In this document: positions 12,180 to 27,097 of the stretch, one piece after another
Layout: every line of letters starts with the position of its first letter
Position numbering within the stretch: position 1 is the first letter of the stretch
Source of the DNA: Parasponia andersonii
Lineage: Eukaryota; Streptophyta; Magnoliopsida; Rosales; Cannabaceae
Assembly (NCBI GenBank): GCA_002914805.1
Contig: JXTB01000101.1
Coordinates: 880,640 to 944,639 of the forward strand
Length of the DNA stretch: 64,000 bases
Direction: 5' to 3'
The notes under the pieces: generated by a model
What the model saw: the letters and a program-made list of their open reading frames with translations, nothing else
Databases searched by the model: none
What the model was told of the DNA's origin: nothing
Program-made: the position numbers and the translations under genes

Positions 12180-13030
12180 CGTATTGTGGGGATCACGTCG
12201 CTTGCCAACGACCTGAGAAAACGTACGAAGAGGAAAGAGCTGTGCAGTAAAATGCTTGCCACCAGACCTCACAAAGATCGTACTGCGGGGATCACATCGC
12301 TTGCCGACGACCCGAGAAAACGTACAAAGAGGAAAGAACTGTGCAGTAAAATGCTTGCCAGCAGACCTCACAAAGATTGTACTGCGGGGATCACATCGCT
12401 TGTCGATGATTCGAGAAAACGTACTAAGTGAAAAGAGCTGCGCAACCAAAAACTTGCCAGCAGACCTCGAAAACGATCGCATTGCGGGGATCACGTCGCT
12501 TGCTGACGACCTGAGAAGATGTACGAAGAGGAAAGAGCTGTGCAGTAAAATGCTTGCTAGCATACCTCATAAAAATCGTACTGCGGGGATCACGTCGCTT
12601 GCCGATGACCCGAGAAAACGTACAAAGAGGAAAGAGCTGTGCAACGAAAAACTTGCCAGCAGACCTTGAGAACGATCGCACTATGGGGATCACTTCGCTT
12701 GCCGACGACCTGAGAAAACGTGCGAAGGGGAAAGAGCTATGCAACCAAAAACCTGCCAGCAGACCTCGAAAACAATCGTACTGCGGGGATCACGTCACTT
12801 ACTGACGACCCGAGAAGACGTACAAAGAGGATTGAGCTCCGCAGTCAAATGCTTGCCGGCAGACCTCGGTAAGGATCGCGCTATGGGAATCACCTCGCGC
12901 AATAAAAAATTGCCGATGGCCCGAGAAAATGCACGGAGAGGATTGAGCTGCGCAATAAAACATTTGTCAGCAGACCTCGCCGAGAATTGTGCCACAGGGA
13001 TCACGTCGCTTGTCGACGACCCGAGGGGAC
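12180..13030. repeat. Tandem array, nine copies of a ~99-bp unit
   Basis: The shared GGGGATCACGTCGCTTGCC core recurs with GATCAC-type landmarks at 12191, 12290, 12389, 12489, 12588, 12688, 12788, 12888 and 12999. Spacing is 99 or 100 bp except the last (111). Two unit subtypes alternate: one reading GCAGTAAAATGCTTGCC and one CAACCAAAAACTTGCC. It lies between integrase and the antisense gene, the place where Tat/Ogre-type elements are known to carry variable tandem repeats. Confidence 0.95.
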
Positions 13031-13063
13031 ATACCTACAGGGTGGGGGTGATTTGAGCGATGG

Positions 13064-13284
13064 GACCCCCCCAGAGAGTACTTAAGCTAAGCTGAGCCAA
13101 AGGAAAAAGGGGTCAGAGTCTACCCATTAGAAGCAGACCCTCCCCAAGGGGCACCTTAGCTACGCACAGGCCAAAAGCAAATGGGACCAGGGTCTACCCG
13201 TTAGAAGTAGACCCTCCCCAGAGAGCGCCTTAGCCAAGCACGGGCAGGAGGTGAACGGAACCAAGACCTACCCGTTGGAAGTAT
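13064..13284. repeat. Three copies of a ~73-bp unit
   Basis: Copies start GACCCYCCCC at 13064, 13136 and 13210 and end near TACCCRTTRGAAGYA. Spacing is 72 and 74 bp. The sequence is unrelated to the 99-bp unit that ends just upstream. Confidence 0.85.
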
Positions 13285-16035
13285 GTTCGAGCAAGACTAA
13301 GTGCGAAAGCAGAAATTACAACCAAATTCTGCTTATTATTGCTTAGATTACAAGATGCGTGGTCGGCACAGACGCGGACCTGGTGTCTCTATTTGTAAGG
13401 AGCAGGTCTCGGGTGAACTCGCAAGGACACGTAGGAGTGGTAACGTCCTGTTCGCTCTCAAAAAGAGCCAAGCCCAAGCCTCCTCCTTGGAAGCGACGGA
13501 TCCAAACAGTTGTCGACCAATTCTTGGAGCTGGTTCCTGGCGCGTTCCCATTTAGGGTCAGAGAAGTCCAGCCATACGCGCGGATCATATTTTGTAAGAT
13601 AAGTCATAACGGAAGTTACACATCCTCAAAGTCGGGCGAGCCAAAAATCACGTCTCGATCTCCGGAGCTGACTTCGTCAGTCATAGCATGAGGGGAATTC
13701 GCTAGTAACTCCGCATCATATACGATTGGGCCAGACCTGGAAGCCGGACAAACCGCCGACAAAGGAATGGCATCATATACGATGCCTGACCCTGACCACG
13801 GATGCAAGAAACAAAAATAATATAATAATGAATAACACAGAATAAGCGTGAGAAGAATACGCCGTTTTATTATTTAAACAGTTGCTTGCAACAGGGGTCA
13901 GCTCTACACGGAGTGGTCAGCACTTTACAAATGTACATGAGGGGGAGAGTCCCTAGTTACTTCCTGGGAGGGAAGCGATGCCGGCTTCGAAGCTTAGGCC
14001 AGCTGCAGCGGAATCAGAATCGTCACTGGATAAGACAACCGTGCTTGACCCTTCGCCCGTCAAGGCGCCCTCGCCAGGCTGATACCCAAAGACATCCGTA
14101 GCTTGTTCTAGCAGACCTGGAGCGGGGACGATCTCCTTGGCGACAGAAGCAGATGTAGAGGGCCCATCTTTATCTTAGTCGAGCATCTTCAACACATCAG
14201 CAGGGTAGATGATATTAATCTCATCCCCTAACTGCTGCATGTAGTACCTGACAGAATAATGGTCCCTCTCGATGCCTTTCTGCTCATTGAACTAGTTTGG
14301 CGTTACCACCTCTGCGTGGCCTTCGAACTCCCTATTCTCCCAACCAGACCTGTAGCTCTTTGCAGAAAGGACATCCACCTACCTCTGGTACCTTGTCTTC
14401 AGCTTCTCCGCGTCCGCCAGTCTATCCCTCAGTGCAGCTAGCCTCAGCTCCGCTTGCCACTGTGATAAGTCGACCAAAAGATTGTTAATATCGGCGAGAT
14501 CTTTGCCACATTTGCGAGACAACTCGACATGAGCCTCTATCAGTTTTTTGTGATCCGAATAGAGATGTCGGATTATCTCGTTGGACCGGTCGAGCCTACG
14601 CTACAAAGAATGGACCTCAAGTTTGGCTTTCGCCTCGGCTTTCCTCGCCTCTTTGGCCTTGTCGACGGCTCTGTCGTGAGCGATGAAAGCCAGACCCATC
14701 TCTGCCCCGCATTCTGCAGTTCCTGCTCCTTGGCCTCGAGCTCGGCCTGGGTCAGCCTAGCAGCCTCGGTTTAGACCAACCTGGTGGTCTCCGCCTCGGC
14801 CAATGCGGCGGCCAGCTCCTCGAGCCTGTTCCTTTCAACGCTCAAAGCGTGGGCCACCGCGCTGCTGACCCTAGCCTCGTCCAGGCTTCGGTATAAGTCG
14901 AAATCCGCCCTCAACGTGGCAAAAGGGTGGCCTCGCTCTGCTCGGCCATCATGGCACGGGCGTTCAGCTGCCTGGTCAACTCTCTAACGCGAGAAGTAGA
15001 AGGACTGGACGGTAGTTAGTTGCAAAGTGCGAGAAAGAGGAGTTAGTGTTCAGAGAGGACGCTAAGAACCTGTTGCTTACAGTAAGATGAAACAAACCTA
15101 TGCGATGTTGCGGCTAGCCACAAGCTCTACATTCTCCGGGGAGAGCGCCTCCAGCTCGGGCTCCGTAGCCGTACCCTCACCCTGGGCATTGTCTGCGTCT
15201 GAGGAACGCGATTCCACCCTGCCGACCGTGAGGACACCTTCACCCCCCACCGGATGCGCTCCAGCAACTTCTTTCGACGCCTCTAGAGTGGCAAAGGTGG
15301 TGGCGGTGGAGAGTAAGGCGTCGCCGAGCGCACCTTCGACAGAAGAAGCTACGACGACTGCTACTGCGTCAGCAGCTTCGGCCGCCACCTCCTCCGAAGG
15401 AATGCCCTAGTGTGATTTTTCGGTCTTGTTTTGACCAGCATCCTTAGACGCGCTGCCTCGCATAGACCTCCCCCTCCTTATGAGAGTCAAAGTAGCCACG
15501 TCGTCATCGCTGTCGGAAGCAGGGGCGGTTCTGCCTCTCTTCCCTGCTGGGCTCCCCTCCCCCTTGGATGAATCGGGTTCGCGATCCTGCTTCATGGAGA
15601 CTGGGGGAGGGGAAGACAGCCGAGACTTCAACCTCGGAGCCACTCCGCTGAGCTCAGCAATCTCTCCACGGGAGCGAGTGGCATCGGACCCCATTCCTGC
15701 CTTCGAGCCAGAGCTGGGGGCAGAAGAGGTCAGCGTAGAAGGCTCACTGGGCAGGCTCGAGGGCGCCCCTTTACCATGCACAACCTTTATGGCCAGTGCC
15801 TCCCAGACCACGAGCCTGCCCGCCTCGGGAGTTGGCACTACCGGCGTTTTATCCCCGGTCACGAACAAATCCTCCAGGTCATCGTCTGAGCCTGTTCTTG
15901 GGATGACAACTCCTGAGGCCTCGTCCTCCGAGGACACCATTGAACGTCAACCAGTGGGGACCTTGGAGCGCGCCTAATGCACAACGGTCTTCCCCTTGAT
16001 CGGGGAGGGGTCTGCCAAAGGGCCTGTGTCCGAAC

Positions 16036-16113
16036 CTGCAAAGAGCAAGCAACATGGTTAAAATGTAGCCATGACCTGACTGATGGAGCCCCAAGATATA
16101 AAAATGAACTCAC
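16036..16113 (-). other. Inferred 78-bp intron in antisense ORF
   Basis: On the minus strand the donor reads GCTAAGG|GTGAGTTC and the acceptor GCTCTTTGCAG|GTTCGGAC. Removing it joins phase 1 to phase 1 and keeps the reading into the acidic exon. It is T-rich before the acceptor, as plant introns are. Confidence 0.68.
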
Positions 16114-16533
16114 CCTTAGCCCTCTTAGGGGTAGCGGTTTCCTCCCTACGGAACCTAGTACACTCCTCGGCCACGAGCTTCACCCCCTCTTCGAGCTCGT
16201 GACTAGTCGGTGCCACCAAGTCATTGGGACCCGCCAGCTGGCTCGAGGCTATGATCTGACGGCCTACCATAGTGATGTGACCCTCCTCATCCCGGCGGAA
16301 CCGGTTTAGTACGGAGGCATCAAGCTGGCTCCGAAGGTGCTTGGTGATGACCCACGTGTCTAGTGGGAAGAGGAGATATGAGACCATCCTTGGCATTATG
16401 TTCATCACCTAGGGATTCAGGACAGCCTGGATGTGTCGGCAATCCCCAGACGACCTGAAGAGGATGATTCCCTCTAGCTCTTGGAGCCGACCCGCCGACA
16501 GCCGAGGCTCGAACTTGCTTTCCTCTGCAGAGG

Positions 16534-16608
16534 CTGCACAAGGCAAAATATCATGAGTGAAAATGGACGAAATATGCACGGCCCCAAAATTCACGACCCG
16601 GTACTTAC
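16534..16608 (-). other. Inferred 75-bp intron in antisense ORF
   Basis: On the minus strand the donor reads CTGCAAA|GTAAGTACC and the acceptor TTGCCTTGTGCAG|CCTCTGC. Splicing joins two stretches that both look coding, and the intron is AT-richer than its flanks. Confidence 0.65.
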
Positions 16609-17495
16609 TTTGCAGAAAGAACGAGGGGATTTGAAAACGCTCTCCGTTCACCCAGGAGAGCACCACGCCCCTCCGACGGCGTATATCCTAGAATGAGAGT
16701 CCCATTGCTTGTCCGACCTCAGCAAGCCCCAGAAGATGTGGCGCTCCGGAGCGGCTGGAGATAGAAAGTGGGGTTAGAGCCCTTTTTGGGGATGAGGATA
16801 AGCTTATAGGCATAGAAAACCACTTCCAGGTCAATACGCGTGTTGAGGAGGACGGACAAGGCAGAAAACCCCATCAGGATCATGATTCCATTAGCATTGA
16901 GCTGCATCGGATGAATCCCCGTAAGGCTAAAGAACTGGTGGACCAAGGGAGAAAGAGGAAACCGCAACCACTCCAGCTGCCTCCTCCCCATGACGATGGA
17001 GCCTTCTGGAGCAGAGGAGTAAAGGTACCAATCCGCCGGGCCGTCGACCCTCTCTAAAGTGACTCCCCGGGGAAGCAGAGCTGCCTCCTCAACGACCCTA
17101 ATTCAGAATCCACGATGGGGCGGAGTTTCTTACTCAGATTCAGGGCTATTGTGTTAGGTGCGGTTGAAGAAGACGAAAGGTTCTGGAAAATGGGAGATGC
17201 GGAAACCCTAAGATTTGAGAAAGCTAGAATACTTGGAGATTTTGGTAAAGTAAGAAATGAGCGTAAATGTGGTTTTTATAGAGGGGGAGCCGAAGAGTTT
17301 TTATTTCTGGAGGAGAGCAGGACAAGGAAGACGGAGGCATTAGAATTTTAAAAATTTGAAAAAATTGTGACACAGGATAGCATGCCCCAACGTCGGCAAT
17401 TGGAGATGAGTGATGGTGGGGAAGCCACGTATATCCCTCGAATTGAAGGACTGGAGAAACGATTTCCCCACTTGATGGATACGAATCCATCAAAT

Positions 17496-17510
17496 AGGGA
17501 AATGGGAGAA
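17496..17510 (+). other. Polypurine tract of Tat element
   Basis: AGGGAAATGGGAGAA lies 2 bases before the 3' LTR, the expected place for the plus-strand primer. Confidence 0.85.
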
Positions 17511-17512
17511 AT

Positions 17513-18315
17513 TGTGGGACCCGTTCCTAAAACATACACCACGTAGACGATTAAGTGGCAGAACAAGTCACTAGCGGGGCATACCGTCTGACACATGTCC
17601 AAAGTGACTGATTAAAGGCCACGTGAGTCGCACGTGGTACCGCATATGCCCATGAGCTGTCCGAGGCCAAGGCCGAACCCATTCCAGACCCTGGATGGAT
17701 TCGCCCAGTCTAATTCTTACCTCGACAACTAGGGGTCGGGAGCCTCAAGGGTTTTCCGCCAGAATACCGTGGGAAGCAGCTTACCGCTCCAGACCCAGAC
17801 AGAGCATTTAATGCGATCCTGGGTAGGTGCGCGCATTGGGCAAGTCGTCCTGACAGAGCGGCGATTTGTCAAAATCTCACCCCCGATAGGCTAGAGTCGT
17901 AGGAGACGGCGGAAAACAGGCCGCGACGATGCAAGGGAGGTCACAGTAATCACGACCTGTGATTTCTGGAGTAAGTCAGGATGGAAAAAGGTACTCGATC
18001 CTTGGATTGAAAGCCAGAAAATTCCCAATTCCAGGATTATATATATAAGTCTTGTTTCCTTCCTAAAGAGATATACAAGAGACAATACAATATACAAAAA
18101 AACGTTTACAGAGAAAAATTAAATCCTTGCTGTTCAATCTCAGGGATAAATCACTGACTTAAGCATCAAAGAGTTTTTGCAGGTGGCCACCCCCGCCTCT
18201 CTGTCTCAGCCTGAAGCTAAAGACATTTCGGGATCGCAATGATACGTAGACAGTTGGTGAATAACTCGTCAACAGTTCAGAGACACGTGGACGGCTGGTA
18301 AGAACAGCACCAACA
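17513..18315 (+). repeat. 3' LTR of Tat element
   Basis: It is 803 bp, TGTGGGACCC to CACCAACA, and is followed by GTTAT, the target-site duplication. Substitutions against the 5' LTR are mostly C/T and A/G transitions, with a few small indels such as one missing G near 17703. Confidence 0.95.
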
Positions 18316-18763
18316 GTTATGGTTTAGTTTTTCACGTTTAAGTGTTAATTCCAAGATATAAAAATTAGGGGAATCCAATTGGTATATTGACACAATCTGT
18401 AAATCATTCTTAAAAGACTTTTAAGAGTTCCAGCAGGGAGAAGAAAGAAAAAAAAAAGGACTGTTGAGAGAAAATGCAAACAATTAAGGCTTTTTTTTTC
18501 TTTTTAATTTTTTGTTTTGAAACTCGGATTTTAGAGAGGAAATTCTACAGAGGGAAAAAGCAAGGAGTAAAGACGAGGAACTTTCCTAAAGTTCTATGAA
18601 ACATTCTTTTGATATTTATCCGTTTCTGTTTTTTCCTGGTAATTTTAAATCGCCTCAAGTACAGTAGATTTTTCTTTCACCTTCTCTGCAAGAATCCAAA
18701 CACAAGAAAATGTTCCCTAACTAGAATCCAAGATTTAAATATCATATATATATATTTTATTGA

Positions 18764-19172
18764 GATACTAATTTTTATATTAAATTTTTAATATCAACAC
18801 ATGAGATTTGTGATTTGTTACCACTCAATTAATAATAATGATAATTTATTTGTAATAAATTTTAGCATACTAATTAGTTGGTAACAAATTACATACCGCA
18901 TATATATATATATTTATTGAGATATCAATTTTTATATTAAAATTTTAATATCAACACATGAGATTTGTGATTTGTTACCACTCAATTGATAATAATGATA
19001 ATCTATTTGTAGTAAATTTTAACATACCAATTAGTTGGTAACAAATTTACAAATATTAGCATACTAATTAGTTGGTAACAACAAATTTACAAATATTAGC
19101 ATACCAATTAGTTGGTAACAAATTACATGCCGCATATGTTGGTACAAAAAAATTTTATACAAAAATTAAAAT
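18764..19172. mobile_element. Foldback/MITE family B, copy 1 (with internal duplication)
   Basis: Left arm TTTTAATATCAACACATG...GATTTGTTACC and right arm GGTAACAAATTACATGCCGC...TTGGTACAAAAAA are inverted repeats of about 50 bp. The left half is present twice with a 157-bp period (landmarks 18803 and 18960), and the right-arm motif TTAGTTGGTAACAA occurs four times. Related copies lie at 60334-60494 and 61825-62000. Confidence 0.75.
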
Positions 19173-19200
19173 GTATATTGTTATTCATATATTTATATGT

Positions 19201-19437
19201 ACACCAATCTAGTAGATTTTTATTTTTTTTTAACCTATCTGATTGGTATTGTTTTCTCAAATTAAAATTCATGCACATTTTTTATGGTAAATAAAAATTG
19301 AAGAAAAAAAACATTAAATAATAAATATTTTTTGTTATTTTTTTTCCCAATTATCTAGTAACCGTTAGATTATAATCTAACGACTAAAAAAAGAAACACA
19401 GGTAACAAAGAAAAAACACTGGCAACCTTTATATATA
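19201..19437. mobile_element. MITE family A, copy 1 (diverged)
   Basis: It begins ACACCAATCTAGTAG and ends ACTGGCAACC, with an internal GTTAGATTATAATCTAAC dyad. Length (237 bp) and layout match the copies at 27764-28002 and 54095-54335. Confidence 0.7.
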
Positions 19438-19676
19438 TATATATCTAAAGAGGTGAAGGAGAACCGCATTTGAGAAATTGAACCCAGCACTGCAAACGAA
19501 ATAAAACAAAAATAGTCACTAATTGCTTCACAGTGTTGTGTCAACAGGCAGAACCAAATCCTTTTCTTGATAGGACTTTTGTAGAAGTGACAATACCATT
19601 TTATTACAGAGCTCTAACGTGAATTCCAATGGCTACCATAACATTATTGGTAGGAGCGGCAGCAGATGACAAATGA

Positions 19677-23297
<3,621 letters not shown>

Positions 23298-23418
23298 CTC
23301 TGGTTAGGTCGGTGAGCTCTGGTTTTTGTGAAAACGAAAAAACAATCGAAGCAAAGCTTTGTGAAGATGAAAATGAAAATGAAAATGAATGAGAGGATCA
23401 AACGAAGAGCTCCGCCCC

Positions 23419-23424
23419 TTTATA
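23419..23424 (-). promoter_or_regulatory. Putative TATA box of thiolase gene
   Basis: TATAAA on the minus strand, in GGTATAAAGGGGCGG, lies about 122 bases upstream of the ATG at 23297. That leaves room for a 5' UTR of roughly 90 bases. Confidence 0.6.
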
Positions 23425-23439
23425 CCAAGTGGCTCTTAC

Positions 23440-25509
23440 TTTGGCGGTTGGATTTTAATACTATTATGATTTTTTTTTTTTTGCAATAATAAAAATAAGA
23501 AAGGAAAAATGGATAATACTGAATATTACATGAATTGATTCTATTTATTATTATTATTATTATTATTTTGGGCGAATATGAAGCGGACAGACCGCAAATG
23601 TGGAAATAACAACTCTTCTTCTTAATTTTTTTCCTTACTTTTTCATTTATTTATCTGTAACGGATTTATTAAAAATAAAAATAGGAAATGGACAATTTGC
23701 TGACAAAGCCGTCTCCTACACCCTATGCCGTTGTAGCCTAGCCTTGCTCTTCTTCCTCCATTCTCGCCCGCGGCGCGTGTTCCGCATTCTATTCTGTTTT
23801 CTTTTTTTTTTTGGGGGGGGGGGGGGGGGAAGACCGACAAAAAAAAAATTGAAATTCTCAATTTTAAGTTTGAGGTTGGATTTTGATATGTCAAAATGGA
23901 TTAAATTGTTGTTCAGAATTGGACTAGTGTTTGGTGTTTGCTAGGCTACTTTATTAGCATATACTTTTTAATTTATTTTCAAATTTTGGTAAATATGCCT
24001 TTCTTTTGGTAATTATATTAAAATGTGAGTATTGATTTACTTATTGTTATTCAAGATTATACATGTATGTGCTAGAATTTTTCTGTCGCCAATTAGTTAT
24101 CATTAACTTTTAATTCTCTTTCTATTAATTGTCACTATAAATGTATTGCCACATGAATCATAATATGCGAACTTTTCTTACAATATTATCCATATGGATT
24201 TGAGACTTAAAAAAATTTAATACCAAAAAGGCATTATATGCTTAATTTTTTAATTTGAAAAATAAAAAATACGAACCCTTAGAAAAATCCATTGTTCATA
24301 TTTGTTTCCCTTTATATTTTCCATTGAGATTATAACCTATATATGTTAATGAGAAAACGTGGTAAAATGACTTTGTATTTTAATTTTTTTAACAAAATCT
24401 TATATTTTAAGAAATATAAGAAAACTTTATTGAATTTGGTTTTTTATTATAAAAAAAACCTTATAATTTGAGTACTTTTGTAATCCAGACTTCTCGTATA
24501 AATTAAATTGGGAAGATCAATAAGAAATAACAAAATTAATGTATGGCAGATTTAAGTTTATAATACATTTTTAATTTATATTTGGATACATAGATATATA
24601 ATTATTTGGAAACTATTTTATCATTTATGAAGTCATTTGAAAAATAAAAATAACATTTGAAAAGTAGGATAGATAATTCTTGAGTTTATTTTAAGTCTAA
24701 GTCTATAATCTATTAAGAGGTAATTTTGTTATTTAAATCATTTTTCCTAATTTTGATGATACAAGAAGTCAAATTTCAAAATAGTTGTCCAATTACAATG
24801 CTTTTGTAATTAAAAAAAAATCAAATCCAAAGGAGATTTTCCATATTTTTTAAAACGAAGGGATTTCAAAAAAATTATTTTCTGAAATATAAAGTCAATT
24901 AATAACGTTTTCACACGTACTAGTGAAAAAAAAAAATTGATTTTATAGTTTACAACCCTGACATGGTACGGGGTATCTTTCTAACATTACTTTTCTCCTT
25001 TAATTTGCCATGTTAACGAAATCTCCCTTTGAGGTATTAGTATATTTCATTTTCTAGATTCAAAATTATGTATATTTCATTCCCAAAAGCAAAACATGTA
25101 TCTCAATAACTGAAATTTTTTTAATTCTTATTTTTGTAAGAAAACTCTCTTTCTTAATTAAAACAATAATAATAAAAGTGAAAAAATTTGTACATTAAAT
25201 CTCAGCATTGGAAGTATGGTGTGATTATAATGATCTAAATTTGTTAGAAATAAGAAAATAGTAAATAAAGCATCAACATTTGCATTTTTTTTTACTTAGG
25301 TTTAATATATCTGTTGTTTGTAGATTTTCAATTTAGATAACATGCTATAATACTGAACTTTGATATTTTCGCATTATTTGCCTTTTAATGAAAAATCAAT
25401 CAAAATTTAAATGGTATAATAGTCAATTCATAATTAGTGAAGTACTTAAATTCAAATTTTGGAGACAAAATAGTGCCATAATTAAGGGCCATATTTGAAA
25501 TTAACCTTT

Positions 25510-25540
<31 letters not shown>

Positions 25541-27097
25541 TTCTAGTTTAGCTATCGATTTATGTTTTTTTTCTCCCTACTACTCTAGCTCTCGAAAAAA
25601 TGTTTGTAATTCATTATTTATGGACTTACTATTTTTCTCAAAAGTTTGAAGATTTGTGACAAGAGAGTTAATGGAGCGAAATAACCAAATTTGTGACAAT
25701 TTATTATTAAAGTTTGTAATTCAAATGCCAAAAATGAAATAATAGCTATAACTCAAAAATCAAAAGTGAGATTAACTACTAAAATAAACAATATTCTAAA
25801 ATAAATTAAACGTGACGATGTACCTCATTCTAATTTCTCGTTGAACAGATGTAAACTTATTTTAATTCATCTGTAAAATTAAAATAAAATTATCCCTCGC
25901 AATAGTCTTATTGGACGGCCAATTTTTTCCCAATACAGATTGGAGTGACAATTATCCATCCTACCAAAAAAGAAAGTAAAAAACGGTTAAAATAAAGTAT
26001 ATTTTTTCCAAAAAAAAAAAAAAAAAAAAAAAAAAACCAAAAGAAGGGAAGACCCCGAACCAGAACCGCCGCATACACGCGCTTTAACAGATGGTTGGTC
26101 TATGGTTATGGAGCTCTATAACAGATTGGACACTGGGATGCGTGCCCGCACGGGGAATAAGAAAAAAAGAAAGAATTCGAGATGACGATGAAATAGTCAA
26201 GCTAATTATGGAAACCAGGGGAAAAAAAAAAAAAAGAGAGATAACTTTACAGATTTATCCTCAGACATTTGAGCAAATACCAAAACTAAGAAAAATGTAC
26301 GATAATGGATTTCCACGGATCAGAGGCAAAGGGTCAAACCCAATCCTAGTTTTAGTGGGCCGAGTTTCCAAACGATCAGATTGGGCCCCTGTGTTATGTC
26401 ATCATGCCTGTTCTTTTGGATCGGGCTCACCTATTGGACATTGGAAGGATCTGGGCTTCGAACAAAAATGCCCCATTTTTCTAGTTTTGTTTTACCGAAT
26501 GCCCCTTTTCTAATTTATGAAACAAAAGTATCCCTTTTCTAGTATAGATTTTTTATTAAAAAAAAATAATAATAACAAAAATAACCTTATTGACCTCAGC
26601 CTCCATTCTCATTGATTGTCTTCCTTCCTTTCATCAGTCATTCTAAGGCAGACCTGCCCTTGGAGCGATTCAATTTCGCAGTGAGGCCAAGAGTTGATTG
26701 TGATTGTTCACGAGGCAAGGTATGATTGGTCTTTTTGATTTCGGCGCCGACTAGCAGAAATTCGTTACTTTCTACGGCGCTGTTTAAGAGGAGACATTAC
26801 AAGCCCAAATACTGACTCTGGTGATGCTTTGTGCAAGCTACACGTTTTGTTACATTGTTGTTTTCTAGTACGTAAATTTTGGTATTTTATTTTGAATTTA
26901 GGTATATAGATGCTTGTATATATACTACATCTTAGACTAGAATAAGCAGTATGTATGTATTGATTAGAGTTATCTGGATTTGAAATCATTAACTTATGAG
27001 CAATTTTTGTTTTCATTTTTTATTTTTTTCATTTCTTTCTTCGTTGGAGACTTTTGGGCATAAAAGAGAGCAATTGCAGCTTCATTCTTTCATCGAA
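23440..27097. other. AT-rich spacer upstream of thiolase
   Basis: No convincing gene was found. The stretch holds a T11-G17 homopolymer junction (23802-23829), a (TA)n run near 25518-25541 and an A-run near 26008-26036. The segment 26040-27060 is less AT-rich; it includes CACGAGGCAAG|GTATGATTGG near 26710-26728, a possible splice donor, but no supported exon. Confidence 0.6.

Larger units (their letters stand above)
13953..17090 (-). pseudogene. Antisense, spliced ORF of Tat element (Transposase_28-like, coiled coil)
   Basis: On the minus strand a coherent reading runs from about 17085 to a TAG at 13953-13955. The N-terminal part (17040-16720) has LEWLRFPLSPLVHQFF and GIHPMQLNANGIMILMGF, matching the Pfam family Transposase_28 ('putative gypsy type transposon'). 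Two introns with good sites are inferred: 16534-16608 and 16036-16113, phase-compatible. Then comes an acidic, Ser-rich stretch (15935-15420), an Ala/Glu-rich stretch, and long heptad-like coiled coil (about 14920-14400, e.g. RNRLEELAAALAEAETTRLV), ending in a Ser/Asp-rich tail. About ten in-frame stops interrupt it, mostly TAG, plus a frameshift near 16730. Function is unknown; such antisense ORFs are reported for Grande/Retand-like elements. It is surely element-borne, lying between pol and the 3' LTR. Confidence 0.78.
5639..18315 (+). mobile_element. Full-length Tat-lineage Ty3/gypsy retrotransposon, decayed
   Basis: The element is 12,677 bp, with two 803-bp LTRs (TG...CA) flanked by the perfect 5-bp duplication GTTAT (5634-5638 and 18316-18320). 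Inside, in order: primer-binding site, gag, protease, reverse transcriptase, RNase H, a second archaeal-type RNase H, integrase, a 99-bp tandem array, a long antisense gene, and a polypurine tract. Dual RNase H, no chromodomain seen, a gag C-x2-H-x4-H-x4-C knuckle and an extra 3' ORF fit the Tat clade as I know it. Frameshifts and stops in every ORF make it non-autonomous now. By eye the first 400 bases of the LTRs differ at roughly one position in ten, mostly transitions, so insertion is not recent. Confidence 0.93.

Noticed and set aside
12024..12805. Overlapping ORFs of 80-180 codons on both strands
   Set aside because: They arise from the 99-bp repeat, whose length is a multiple of three, so frames stay open by periodicity.
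12180..13030. A CRISPR-like array
   Set aside because: Units are contiguous 99-bp repeats without unique spacers, inside a plant retrotransposon.
15480..15977. A 165-codon plus-strand ORF, and another at 15087-15410
   Set aside because: They are shadows of the antisense gene, whose minus-strand reading is longer, continues in phase and has domain logic.
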